DNA from: an uncultured Stenotrophomonas sp.
GTDB lineage: Bacteria > Pseudomonadota > Gammaproteobacteria > Xanthomonadales > Xanthomonadaceae
Reading direction: 5' to 3'
Length of the DNA: 64,000 bases
NCBI GenBank assembly: GCA_900078405.1
Contig: FLTS01000001.1
Location: forward strand, 1-64,000
Shown: positions 50,056 through 59,553 of the stretch, one piece after another
Layout: each line of letters opens with the position of its first letter
Position numbering within the stretch: position 1 is the stretch's first letter
The notes under the pieces: model-generated
What the model saw: the letters and a program-made list of their open reading frames with translations, nothing else
The model's database searches: none
Told to the model about the DNA's origin: nothing
Position numbers and translations under genes: made by a program

Positions 50056-50945
50056 TTCAAGTACCAACTTGCTTGAAGCTGCAAGCATCTGCCTGGCTGA
50101 AGCCGACCCGCTCGAAAAAGTCGCCCTCACCCAGCACTACGCCGCACTGTTCCGCGCCGGCCAACTCAAGCTGCCGGCACAGGCTTCCGATCCCGAGCCG
50201 ATCGGCATGCCCGGCCGCCCCGCGCAGCTGGTGCTGGTGCACCCGCGTGACCTGCCGCGGCGCGGCCTCGGCAACCCGGAAGGCCGCGCCGCCTTCATCC
50301 ACGCCATCGCCCACATCGAGCTGAATGCCATCGACCTGGCCTGGGACGCGGTATACCGCTTCCGCGGCCTGCCGGGCAGTTTCCACGCCGACTGGGTGAG
50401 CTGCGCCGATGACGAGTCGCGCCACTTCATGCTGCTGCGCGAGCGCCTGCTCGCGCACGGCCACGACTATGCCGATTTCCCCGCCCACAACGGCCTGTGG
50501 GAAATGTGCGAGAAGACCGCGCACGACGGACTGGCGCGCATGGCGCTGGTACCGCGCGTGCTGGAGGCGCGTGGGCTGGACGTGACCCCGGGCATGATCG
50601 CCAAGCTGCGCGCGCTCGGCGACGACGCCACCGCAGACGTGCTGGAGGTGATCCTGCGCGAGGAAGTGGCCCACGTCGCCGCCGGCTCGCGCTGGTACCG
50701 CTGGTACTGCGAGCGCGCCGGCGTCGAGCCGCGCGCCCGCTTCAAGGAACTGCTGCGCGAATACGCCGGCGGCTACCTGCACGGCCTGGCGCCAGTTCGG
50801 CGGGTTCGATGCGCAGCACCAGCAACAGGCCCCCGAACTGGCGCAAGCCGGCGGCTACCTGCACGGCCCGTTCAACATCGAAGCACGCCTGCTGGCCGGT
50901 TTCGACGAGGACGAACTGGCGAATCTGGTCGAACAGGCAGGCTGA
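50006..50945 (+). pseudogene. DUF455 ferritin-like protein, frameshifted by an 82-base insert
   Basis: The open frame encodes a DUF455 protein (ferritin-like helical domain): ADPLEKVALTQ, HIELNAIDLAWDAVYRF and the ILREEVAHVAAGSRWYRWYC region with Glu/His metal-ligand candidates. At 50787 an 82-base insert between 22-base repeats (50765-50786 and 50847-50868) shifts the frame, and the natural C-terminus (HGPFNIEARLLAGFDEDEL, stop 50945) is displaced. The start is uncertain: ATG 50006 lies inside a palindrome; a TTG at 50069 is equally likely. Confidence 0.8.
50765..50868 (+). repeat. 22-base direct repeat and insert in the DUF455 gene
   Basis: Exact 22-base direct repeats at 50765 and 50847 (period 82). 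The insert carries short inverted ends (GCGCCAGTTCGG and its complement) and its minus strand reads as coding-like sequence LRQFGGLLLVLRIEPAELAP. Confidence 0.9.
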
Positions 50946-51036
50946 ACGCCGCGTTCGTGGTGGGCCTGAAGCCGGCCGCCGTCTCCACCTGGACCGTTAA
51001 CATCGAAACCCTCCGCGAGATCGTGAGGATATTCCG

Positions 51037-51486
51037 ATGAAACCGTTGTATTCATTGCTTTGTGCGATACCGATGGCGGCCTTGCCGGGGTGCAGCCCGC
51101 CGACGGAACCGGGGGATGCCGAAGCATCGCCGGTTGTCGAGTCACCGGCGCAGAATGAGCTTGCCGCGGACGTCCCGGCGGACCTGCAGGCCATCGGCAC
51201 CGAACCGTTCTGGAGCGTGAAGGTGGAGGGCGATGTACTGGTCTACACCACGCCGGAAACGATGGATGCGCCGCGCCGGTTGCAGGCCACGCGCAGCATC
51301 GATGCCGATGGCTTGCATCTGCTGGGTGAGGACGCGGGTGTGCCGTTCCGGCTGGATGTGCGGAGTGAGGCTTGTTCGGATGGCATGTCCGACCACGAAT
51401 ACCCGTTCAGCGCATCCTTCGTGCTGGATGACAGCACCATGAAGGGCTGCGCTTTCGATCAAGTCTCGCCGCCACCCCCGCAGTGA
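51037..51486 (+). CDS. Small lipoprotein of unknown function
   Basis: The 149-residue protein starts with a lipoprotein signal (ALPGC, Cys19) and an acidic, Ala/Pro-rich linker. The folded part contains IGTEPFWSVKVEGD near 53-66 and the paired cysteines SEACSDG and KGCAF. The GTEPFW and C-x-DG-M pattern resembles the small COG3650-type exported proteins. Function unknown. It follows the DUF455 gene and precedes converging lpxH. Confidence 0.75.
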   Translation: MKPLYSLLCAIPMAALPGCSPPTEPGDAEASPVVESPAQNELAADVPADLQAIGTEPFWSVKVEGDVLVYTTPETMDAPRRLQATRSIDADGLHLLGEDAGVPFRLDVRSEACSDGMSDHEYPFSASFVLDDSTMKGCAFDQVSPPPPQ

Positions 51487-51531
51487 GCGAACGCTGGCCG
51501 GCATGAAACCGGCCCGACAAGGGCGGGATGC

Positions 51532-52272
51532 TCAGCCCAGGGCTTCCAGCTTGAAGCCTTCGGCATCCACCCGCAGCACCGAACCCTGTTCGTACCAGTC
51601 GCCGAGCACGATGCGGGTGCAGCTGGCGTCGCCCACCGGCACCGCGTGCACGGCCGGGCGGTGGGTGTGGCCGTGGATCATCGTGTCCACGCCGTAGCGG
51701 CGGAACGTGGCGACGACCTCGGCCGGGGCCACGTCGGTGACGGTTTCGAACTGGGCTTGGTTGCCTTGCTTCATTTCCGACTGGCGCGCTTGGCTGGCCG
51801 CGCGTGCCTTCTGCGCGAAGGCGATGCGCGCTTCCAGCGGCTGCGACAGGAACTGGGCGATGAAGGCCGGGTCGCGGGTTTGCGTGCGGAAGGCCTGGTA
51901 GGCGACGTCGTCGGTGCACAGCAGGTCGCCGTGCTGCAGCAGCACCGGCTTGCCGTACAGCGGGACCACGCAGGGGTCGGGCAGGATGCGCATGCCGGCA
52001 CGCCGGGCGTAGTCCTCGCCGAGCAGGAAGTCGCGGTTGCCGCGGATGAAGAACACCGGCACGCCGGCGTCGGCCAGCTCGCGCAGCGCCACGGCCACCG
52101 CGTCGGCGGCGGGCGAGGGGGTGTCGTCGCCGATCCATGCCTCGAACAGGTCGCCGAGGATGTACAGCGCCTCGGCCTGGCGCGCTTGCCCGCGCAGGAA
52201 GTCGAGGAACAGGTCGGTGATGGCCGGACGGCTGGGGTCCAGATGCAGGTCGGAAATGAACAGCGTGGTCAT
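51532..52272 (-). CDS. lpxH: UDP-2,3-diacylglucosamine diphosphatase
   Basis: LpxH hydrolyses UDP-2,3-diacylglucosamine to lipid X in lipid A synthesis. The 246-residue calcineurin-like enzyme has the metal motifs [29 protein letters not shown] and GHTHRP. The frame opens at 52374, but the ATG at 52272 matches the family N-terminus ([11 protein letters not shown]). Confidence 0.96.
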   Translation of the reverse strand: MTTLFISDLHLDPSRPAITDLFLDFLRGQARQAEALYILGDLFEAWIGDDTPSPAADAVAVALRELADAGVPVFFIRGNRDFLLGEDYARRAGMRILPDPCVVPLYGKPVLLQHGDLLCTDDVAYQAFRTQTRDPAFIAQFLSQPLEARIAFAQKARAASQARQSEMKQGNQAQFETVTDVAPAEVVATFRRYGVDTMIHGHTHRPAVHAVPVGDASCTRIVLGDWYEQGSVLRVDAEGFKLEALG

Positions 52273-52389
52273 GCCGGGCATTGTATGGCCCCATCCGTGT
52301 CCCGTCGTACCTGCCAGCAGGTTGGGGTTACATCCCCGACGCCCTGTGTATCCGGCATCCAGTGCCGGGGGCATGGCCCCGACCTGCCG

Positions 52390-52929
52390 TCAGAACGGCA
52401 GCGGCCACAGCTGCAGCGAGGCGGCGCCCAGCAGCAGGGCGATGCCGGTCGCGGCCAGTACGTCGCTGGGGTAGTGCAGGCCCAGCACCACGCGCGACAG
52501 CGCCACGCCGGCGCTGAACGGCAGCAGCAGCGGCGCCAGCCACGGGTACCAGGCCAGCGCCACCACGGTGAACGACACCGCGTGCAGGGTGTGCCCGGAA
52601 GGGAAGCTGTATTCGTCCAGTGGCGCGACCCAGGCACGGATGCGCAGGTCGGCGGCGAACGGGCGCGGGCGCCGGGTCCAGCGCTTGAGCACTTTGTACA
52701 GAGTCAGTGCGACCACGCCGGTGGCGGCCATGTGCGCCGAGGCGCGCAGGCCGTCCATGCCGTCGGCCAGCACCAGTGCGCCCATCAGCAGGTACCAGAA
52801 CACGCCGTCGCCGAGGCGGCTGAGCGTCGCGAACAGGGTGCGGATGCCGCGGTGGCGGCAAAAGCGGTTGGCCTGCCGGCACCAGCGGGTTTCGCGGGCG
52901 AGCAGGGCGTCAGGCGGCAGCAAGCGCAT
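52390..52929 (-). CDS. PAP2-family membrane phosphatase
   Basis: The 179-residue protein has the complete PAP2 phosphatase signature: K-x6-RP (KRWTRRPRP), PSGH (SFPSGHTLHA) and SRxxxGxHYPSD (SRVVLGLHYPSD), with about five membrane helices. It may dephosphorylate undecaprenyl pyrophosphate or phosphatidic acid. It starts inside the end of the upstream glycosyltransferase gene (20-base overlap), so they are translationally coupled and may act on the same lipid. Confidence 0.9.
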   Translation of the reverse strand: MRLLPPDALLARETRWCRQANRFCRHRGIRTLFATLSRLGDGVFWYLLMGALVLADGMDGLRASAHMAATGVVALTLYKVLKRWTRRPRPFAADLRIRAWVAPLDEYSFPSGHTLHAVSFTVVALAWYPWLAPLLLPFSAGVALSRVVLGLHYPSDVLAATGIALLLGAASLQLWPLPF

Positions 52930-54046
52930 GGCCACGCCTCCGTCCAGAAAGTTCGCGCAGCAGGGCCTCGAACTCGGCGACCACGTGTTCCGGATGCAGC
53001 CGCTGCATCGCGCCGCTGGCATTGGCGCCGAACAGGGTGCGCAGGTCGTCGTCGCCGGCCAGTTGCAGGGCCGCGTCGATGAATCGCTCGTCGCTGTCGA
53101 CGCTCATGCCGCTGTGTCCGTGCTGCAGGTGTTCCCGCGCGGCGCCGTAGTCGAAGGCAACGGTGGCCACGCCGCTGGCCATCGCTTCCAGAGTGACGTT
53201 GCCGAAGGTTTCGCTGCGGCTGGGGAACAGGAACAGGTCACCGCTGGCGAAATGGCGGGCCAGCGCTTCGCCGCGCTGTACGCCACAGAAAATGAAATCC
53301 GGGTTTTCCTGCGCGATGCGCCCACGCAGCGGCCCGTCGCCGACCCAGACGAAGCGCGCTTCCGGGCGCTGTTGCTGGAGGCGGCGGAAGGCCCGGACCG
53401 CCAGGCCGAGGTTCTTTTCCGCGGCGATGCGGCCGACGTGGATCACCGCCAGCCCATGTTCGTCCAACCCCCATTCCCGGCGCAGTGCCGGATCGCGCCG
53501 GTGCGGCGAGAATCGCGTGGTATCCACGGCCCGCGCCAGCAGCCGGGGCTGGCGGAAGCCATTGCCGAGCAGAAAATCGTGCAGCTCGCGGGTCGGGACC
53601 AGGGTGGCATCGCCGCGGTTGTGGAAGCGGCGCATCCAGCCCAGCGCCGCCGGTTGCAGCCAGGCCGCGCCGTAGTCGGGCAGGTAGCTGTCGAAGCGGG
53701 TGTGCAGGCCGGTGGCGAACGGAATGCCGAGCCGGCGCGCGCTGCGCAGCGCCGACCAGCCGAGCGGGCCTTCGGTGGCGATGTAGACCGCATCGGGGCG
53801 GTGCCGGCGCCAGTGCCGCGCCAACCGGCCGGGCACGGGCAGGCCGAAGCGCAGGCCGGGGTAGCGCGGCAGCGCCATGCCGCGCACCAGCAGTTCGTGC
53901 GTCTGCGCGGTGTCATCCACCTGGCGCGGGCGTATTACTTCGACCTCATGGCCGCGGGCGCGCAGGCCGCGCTCCAGGCCCTGCACGGTCAGTGCCACGC
54001 CGTTGACCTCCGGCGGATAGGTTTCGGTGACGATGGCGTAGCGCAT
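52910..54046 (-). CDS. GT4-family glycosyltransferase
   Basis: The 378-residue protein is a GT-B fold glycosyltransferase: MRYAIVTETYPPEVNGVALTV at the start, VGRIAAEKNLGLAVRAFRRLQ near the middle, and the C-terminal EMASG-type region (PSRSETFGNVTLEAMASG) with the donor-binding glutamate. It resembles diacylglycerol/alpha-mannosyl-type transferases, but the sugar and acceptor are unknown. The frame runs upstream to 54214 through a palindrome; ATG 54046 is better. Confidence 0.9.
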   Translation of the reverse strand: MRYAIVTETYPPEVNGVALTVQGLERGLRARGHEVEVIRPRQVDDTAQTHELLVRGMALPRYPGLRFGLPVPGRLARHWRRHRPDAVYIATEGPLGWSALRSARRLGIPFATGLHTRFDSYLPDYGAAWLQPAALGWMRRFHNRGDATLVPTRELHDFLLGNGFRQPRLLARAVDTTRFSPHRRDPALRREWGLDEHGLAVIHVGRIAAEKNLGLAVRAFRRLQQQRPEARFVWVGDGPLRGRIAQENPDFIFCGVQRGEALARHFASGDLFLFPSRSETFGNVTLEAMASGVATVAFDYGAAREHLQHGHSGMSVDSDERFIDAALQLAGDDDLRTLFGANASGAMQRLHPEHVVAEFEALLRELSGRRRGHALAAA

Positions 54047-54147
54047 GCGCGTTCTCCCGTTTGCATCAGCATGGGGACGGACGGTGGCAGCGATGTTGCC
54101 GATATGCGTCTGTGGGGTGACACGCCGATCGAAGCCATGCCGCCCCC

Positions 54148-54218
54148 GTAGATGCGGGGCTTGCCCCGCATGGGGCTTTCCCGGTGATGCTTCGTGCGGG
54201 GGCAAGCCCCGCACCTAC
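54148..54218 (+). repeat. Inverted pair of GTAG palindromes
   Basis: 54148-54171 (plus orientation) and 54194-54218 (minus orientation), both GGGGC-type, between the glycosyltransferase and the end of ppx. Confidence 0.8.
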
Positions 54219-54225
54219 AAGGGGG

Positions 54226-55838
54226 TCAGGCCACGAACGGACGGAAGCTGATGCCCAGCCCGGCGATGCCTTCGGCCTCGCCGACCAGGTCGGCGCGCAG
54301 CAGCGGGCGGGCGTCGATGAAGGCCTTGTCCAGTACCAGCGACAGCGCGTTGCCGTCGATCGACAGTTCCAGCGTCGGGATCGGGTCGTCCTCGCGCGCG
54401 CGATGCAGCAGCACCGCCAGCCGCAGCAGCGCGGCGGTGCGCCTGGCCGGCAGCAGCAGGCGCTCGGGCAGGGCGTCGAACGCGGCCTTGGGGACGTTGC
54501 GGCGGTGGGTGCGGATCAGCGCCGCCAGCACCTGCTGCTCCTGCCGCGAGAAGCCGGCGATGTCCGAGTGCTCGATAACGTAGCTGCCGTGGGTGTGGTA
54601 GCCGCTGTGCGCGATCATCAGCCCCAGCTCGTGCAGACGCGCGGCCCAGCCGAGCATGCGGGCGTCGTCCGAATCCAGCTTCCAGCCCTCGGCCACCTGC
54701 TCGAACAGGCGCTGCGCGGTGGCTTCCACGCGCTGCGCCTGGGCTTCGTCGATGGCGTAGCGCCGGGTCAGCGCCGCCACCGATTCGTCGCGCGGGTCGT
54801 TGTCGCCGGCGCGGCCGACGATGTCGTGGAGGATGCCCTCGCGCATCGCCGCCTTGCTGACCAGCAGCTTCTGCAGGCCCAGCGCCTGGAGCGCGGCTTC
54901 CAGCACCAGCACGCCGCCGGCGATGATCGGCCGCCGTTCGCTGGACAGCGTCGGCAGGTTGATGTCGTCGATGTGCTTGGCGCGCAGCAGTTCCTCGCGC
55001 AGCTGCGGCAGCGCTTCGGCGGTGATCGCGCCCTTGCTCAGCTTCATCGCCGCGCAGATCTCGCTGATCGCCTTGTGCGTGCCGGACGAGCCCAGCGCCT
55101 CGTCCCAGCCCAGCGCGCGGTACTTGGCGGCGAACGGCTGGAACTCGGCGCCGATCTCGGTCAGTGCGTCCTTCCAGCGTTTCTTGCTCAGCTTGCCGCC
55201 GGGGAAAAAGCGGCGGGTGCTGGCGATGCAGCCGGCCTGCAGGCTCTCACGTTCCAGTGGCTGCATGCCGGCGCCGATAATGAATTCGGTGGAGCCGCCG
55301 CCGATGTCGATCACCAGCCGCCGCTGGCCGGGCCTGGGTGGCTGCGCGTGGGCCACGCCGAGGTAGATCAGGCGCGCTTCCTCGCGGCCGCTGACCACCT
55401 CGATGGCATGGCCCAGCGCGGTTTCGGCCGGCATCAGGAACGACAGCGGCGAGCGCAGCTGGCGCACGGTGTTGGTGGCCAGCGCGCGCACCCGGTATGG
55501 CGGGATGGTGCGGATGCGCTGGCCGAAGCGGGCCAGGCATTCCAGCGCGCGCCGGCCTGGCCCTGTTCGGCCTGCGGCTGGCCTACGAGGGCTGGACGCG
55601 GCGCTAGGCCTGCCCCCGCCAGGCATTCCAGCGCGCGCTGCCGCGCCTCGGCCGACAGCCCGCCCTTGCCGTCCAGCCCGTCGGCCATACGCACCGTTTC
55701 GCGCAGGCGGTCCACCACCCGCAGCTGGCCGAGCAGGTAGCGGGCGATGACCATGTGGAAGCTGTTGGACCCCAGGTCGATGGCGGCCAGCAGGTCGCCA
55801 TCCTGCAGGGGGGGGAAGGTCGGGGAGGACTGGGGCAT
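54226..55838 (-). pseudogene. ppx: Exopolyphosphatase (Ppx/GppA), broken by an 86-base insert
   Basis: Ppx releases phosphate from the end of polyphosphate. The gene starts at 55838 (MPQSSPTF...) and shows the Ppx motifs AAIDLGSNSFHMVIAR, IDIGGGSTEF and a C-terminal HD-like domain. An 86-base insert with 21-base repeats (55532-55552 and 55618-55638) displaces the frame after RALECLA; removing it joins RALECLARFGQRIRTIPPYRV. Without repair the N-terminal part would end within the insert. Confidence 0.85.
55532..55638. repeat. 21-base direct repeat and insert in ppx
   Basis: Exact repeats at 55532-55552 and 55618-55638 (period 86). The plus strand of the insert reads GLALFGLRLAYEGWTRR then stop, i.e. 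coding-like on the strand opposite to ppx. Confidence 0.9.
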
Positions 55839-55863
55839 GGCGGAATGGTAAAGGCAGGAGTGA

Positions 55864-55943
55864 GTGAAGAGGAGTGAGGAGCGAGGGAAGGCATGAGCAG
55901 AAGCCGGTGTCCCGGCTTTTTCTCACTCCTCACTCCTCTTCAC
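55864..55943. repeat. 18-bp inverted repeat with nested terminator between ppx and ppk1
   Basis: 55864-55881 is the exact reverse complement of 55926-55943. Inside, 55901-55907 pairs with 55912-55918 and on the plus strand runs into TTTTT. In the 117-base ppk1-ppx gap it could limit transcription from ppk1 into ppx, though the T-run is on the other strand. Confidence 0.7.
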
Positions 55944-55955
55944 CCACTCCTCACC

Positions 55956-58129
55956 TCAAAGCACTTCCAGCAACGCCTGCTGCGCCGAATGCGGTGCCTG
56001 CCCCGGCTGGGGCTCGCACTTGCGGTAATGGCCGTCGGCCTGCAGCTCCCAGGCGTTGAGGTTGTCGTCCAGGTAGTTCTGCAGCACCTCGCGGTGGATG
56101 CGCTGGACCAGATTGTCGTCCAGCACCGGGAAGCAGGTTTCCACGCGCCGCAGCAGGTTGCGTTCCAGCCAGTCGGCGCTGGCGCAGAACAGCTCCGGCC
56201 TGCCGTCGTTGCCGAACCAGTAGACGCGGCTGTGCTCGAGGAAGCGGCCGACGATCGAGCGCACCCGGATGTTGTCGGAAATGCCTTCCACGCCCGGGCG
56301 CAGGGTGCAGGCGCCGCGCACGATCAGGTCGATCCGCACGCCGGCCTGCGAGGCCGCGTACAGGGCGCGGATCACCTGTGCTTCGTTGAGCGCGTTCATC
56401 TTGGCGATGATCCGCCCCGGCCGGCCTTCCAGCGCCAGTTGCGTCTCGCGCTCGATCCGCTGCAGCAGCCCGCTGTGCAGGGTGAACGGCGATTGCAGCA
56501 GGCAATCCAGCGTCCTTTTCGAGGCCAGCCCGGAGAGCTGCTGGAACAGCTGGTGCACGTCGTTGCCGATGTCGGCGTCGGCGGTGATCAGGCTCAGGTC
56601 GGTGTAGGCGCGCGCGGTGCCGCTGTGGTAGTTGCCGGTGCCCAGGTGCACGTAGCGGCGCAGTTTGCGGCCCTCGCGGCGCACGATCAGCAGCATCTTG
56701 GCGTGGGTCTTGTAACCGACCACGCCGTAGACGACCTGCACGCCGGCGTCCTGCAGGCGGTCGGCCAGGCCGAGGTTGGCCTCCTCGTCGAAGCGCGCGC
56801 GCAATTCCACCACCACGGTCACGTCCTTGCCGTTGCGCGCGGCCTGGATCAGCGCCTCGACAATGCCCGAGTCCTTGCCGGTGCGGTACAGGGTCTGCTT
56901 GATCGCCAGCACGTTGGAGTCCACCGCCGCCTCGCGGATCAGCTCCAGCACCGTGCCGAACGAATCGAACGGGTGGTGCAGCAGAACGTCCTTGCGCGCC
57001 ACCGCGGCGAAGATGCCCTCGGGCGCCTTGAACACGCGCGGGGTCATCGGCGGGTATTTCAGGTCCGGGCGCTGCACCAGGTCGTAGACCTGGATCACCC
57101 GGTTGAGGTTGACCGAGCCGTCGATGCGGTAGGCCGCGTTGTCGGACAGGCCGAAGTTCTGCAGCAGGGTCTGCACGATCGGTTTGGGGCAGTCGTGGGC
57201 GATCTCCAGCCGCACCGCCGGGCGGTAGCCGCGGTCCACCAGTTCGTCGCGCAGCGCCAGCGCCAGGTTCTCCACTTCCTCCTCGTCCACCACCAGCTCG
57301 GAGTTGCGGGTGACCCGGAACTGGTAGGCGCCGCGCACGTCCATGCCGGGGAACAGTTCGTCGACGAAGGTGGACAGCACCGCCGACAGCAGCACGAAGT
57401 TCTGCGTCCCGCCCAGCGATTCGGGCAACTGGATGATGCGCGGCAGCGAACGCGGCGCGCGCACCACCGCCAGGTGACCGGCGCGGCCGAAGGCGTCGGT
57501 GCCGGTGAGCACCACGACGATGTTCAGCGACTTGTTGAGGATCTTCGGGAACGGGTGCGAGGGGTCCAGCCCCAGCGGCGACAGCACCGGCATGATCTCG
57601 TTGCGGAAGAACGCGCGCAGCCAGCGGCGCTGACGCGCGGTCCATGTCGTCGGCGACAGGATGCCGATGCCGGCATCGGCATCCTGTCGTTCACCTCAAA
57701 AATGCACGCTATCGGCAGCGAAGTGCTTGAGGTGAACGACAGGATGCCGATGCCGGCCTCCTGCAGCGCCGGGCGCAGCACCTCGTTCCAGCAGCGGTAT
57801 TGCTGGTCCACCAGCTCGGCGGCGCGGTCGTGGATGGCCGACAGGATCTGCTGCGGGCTCAGCCCATCCGGCGCCGGCGGCAGGCCGAATTCCTGCGCGT
57901 GGCGTACCGCCGCGGCGCGGATCTCGAAGAACTCGTCGAGGTTGGTGCAGGAGATGCACAGGAAGCGCAGCCGCTCCAGCAGCGGCACCTGCGCGTCCAT
58001 CGCCTGCGCCAGCACGCGGAAGTTGAAGTCCAGCTGCGACAGTTCGCGGTTGATGTACAGCGCCGGATCGCGCAGCGGGTCGGCCATGCTGGCGGTTGCT
58101 GCGGCGACAGGCGGGACGGGGGAATTCAT
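55956..58129 (-). pseudogene. ppk1: Polyphosphate kinase 1, broken by an 83-base insert
   Basis: Ppk1 makes polyphosphate from ATP. From 58129 the protein (about 690 residues when repaired) has the N-terminal domain (PALYINRELSQLDFNFRVL), the catalytic domain with the phosphohistidine region (HLGTGNYHSGTARAYTD) and the PLD-like C-terminus (HSRVYWFGNDGRPELF). An 83-base insert (57654-57757) shifts the frame after AGIGILS; removal restores AGIGILSPTTWTARQRRWL. The gene overlaps phoR by four bases. Confidence 0.88.
57654..57757. repeat. Inverted-repeat insert in ppk1
   Basis: 21-base direct repeats at 57654-57674 and 57737-57757 (period 83). Within, 57669-57698 and 57728-57757 are perfect 30-base inverted repeats with a 29-base loop, and the first copy also overlaps its own reverse complement. 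Confidence 0.95.
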
Positions 58130-59466
58130 GCCGGGGAGTCTTCGGTGGGGGCGATGGGGAGGGCGGCGTCGCGCGGGCGCACATGCTCGGCGTCGAAGTG
58201 GCAGGCGAACACGCTGCCCTGGCCCACTGCGCTGCGGATATCCAGTCGCGCCTGGTGCAGGCCGAGGATGTGCTTGACGATGGACAGGCCCAGCCCGGTG
58301 CCGCCGCTCTCGCGCGAGCGGCTGCTGGACACGCGGTAGAAGCGCTCGGTCAGCCGCGGCAGGTGGCTGGCGGGGATGCCGTAGCCGGTGTCGGTGACCG
58401 CCAGCACCGCGCCGCCGCCCTCGCGGGCGAAGCGCAGGCTGATGCGGCCGCCGGCCGGGGTGTAGCGCACCGCGTTGGTGACCAGGTTGGAGAACGCGCT
58501 GTGCAGTTCCTTGTTGGAGCCGGCCAGGTCCACTCCGGCGCTGTCCTCGACGCTGATTTCATGGCGGCCCTGGCTGTGCGCCTCGGCCTCGCGTCGCAGC
58601 GAGGTCAGCATCGGGGTCATCGCCACGGTTTCCAGCTCGGTGTGCTGCTGCGACTCCAAGCGCGACAGGGTGAGCAGGTCTTCGACCAGCTGCGCCATGC
58701 GCTGGCTCTGCTTGCGCATCTCCGCCAGCATCGGCCCGGTGTCGGGGAAATCCTCCGGGTCCATCATGTCCAGGTAGCCGTGGACCACGGTCAGCGGCGT
58801 GCGCAGCTCGTGCGAGACGTTGGCGACGAAGTCGCGGCGCACCTGCTCCAGGTGCAGCAGCTTGGTGACGTCGCGCGCCACCAGCAGCCAGTGGTGGTCC
58901 GAGTACGGGATCAAGCGCAGGTGCAGGCGGATGCCGGCATCGACCGGTGAATTGGCGTCGAGGATCGGCTCGGCGTTGCGCCCGCCGGCCAGCCAGTGCG
59001 CCAGCGGCAGCGGTTGCAGGCGCTCGACCAGCGGTGCGCCCATGTCGGCCGGATGGCGCAGGCCGAGCAGGCTGGTGGCCGCCTCGTTGAACCACAGGAT
59101 GCGCTGGGTGTTGCGGTCCACCACCACCACCGCGTCGGGCAGCGCGGCGGCGGCGGCACGGTAGCTGCGCAGCATGTCCAGCAGGCGCCGCTTGCGTGCG
59201 CGCATCTCCCGCTGGTTGCGGTACAGCAGCCGGTCCAGCTCGTTCCACACGCCGGTGCCGTCGCGGGTTTCCCAGCGCTGGCGCGCGGTCAGCCGCAGCA
59301 GCACTTGGCGCAGTCGCCAGTAGTGCCAGGCCAGAATACCCAGCGCGGCCAGCACCACCGTCCAGGCCGGCTTGCCGAGCAGCGCGCCGATCAGCCCGGC
59401 CAGCACCAACAACGCAGCCACGGTGGCCAGCGTCTTCAACCAGGCGGATCGGAATTGGCGGGGCAT
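58126..59466 (-). CDS. phoR: Phosphate regulon sensor histidine kinase PhoR
   Basis: PhoR phosphorylates PhoB under phosphate limitation. The 446-residue protein has two membrane helices (about 12-30 and 33-48), a PAS domain, the HisKA segment FVANVSHELRTPLTVVHGYL with the phospho-histidine, and HATPase motifs including GGTGLGLSIVKHIL. It is intact, unlike its neighbours. Its end overlaps the ppk1 start by four bases. Confidence 0.95.
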   Translation of the reverse strand: MPRQFRSAWLKTLATVAALLVLAGLIGALLGKPAWTVVLAALGILAWHYWRLRQVLLRLTARQRWETRDGTGVWNELDRLLYRNQREMRARKRRLLDMLRSYRAAAAALPDAVVVVDRNTQRILWFNEAATSLLGLRHPADMGAPLVERLQPLPLAHWLAGGRNAEPILDANSPVDAGIRLHLRLIPYSDHHWLLVARDVTKLLHLEQVRRDFVANVSHELRTPLTVVHGYLDMMDPEDFPDTGPMLAEMRKQSQRMAQLVEDLLTLSRLESQQHTELETVAMTPMLTSLRREAEAHSQGRHEISVEDSAGVDLAGSNKELHSAFSNLVTNAVRYTPAGGRISLRFAREGGGAVLAVTDTGYGIPASHLPRLTERFYRVSSSRSRESGGTGLGLSIVKHILGLHQARLDIRSAVGQGSVFACHFDAEHVRPRDAALPIAPTEDSPA

Positions 59467-59553
59467 TGCGCTCTCGGGTGGTGCGGATGGAACCGTTGGG
59501 GCTGCGCTCGGTTATAGCAGGAAGCGCACGGGCCGGTTGGCGGCCGCGGGCCT

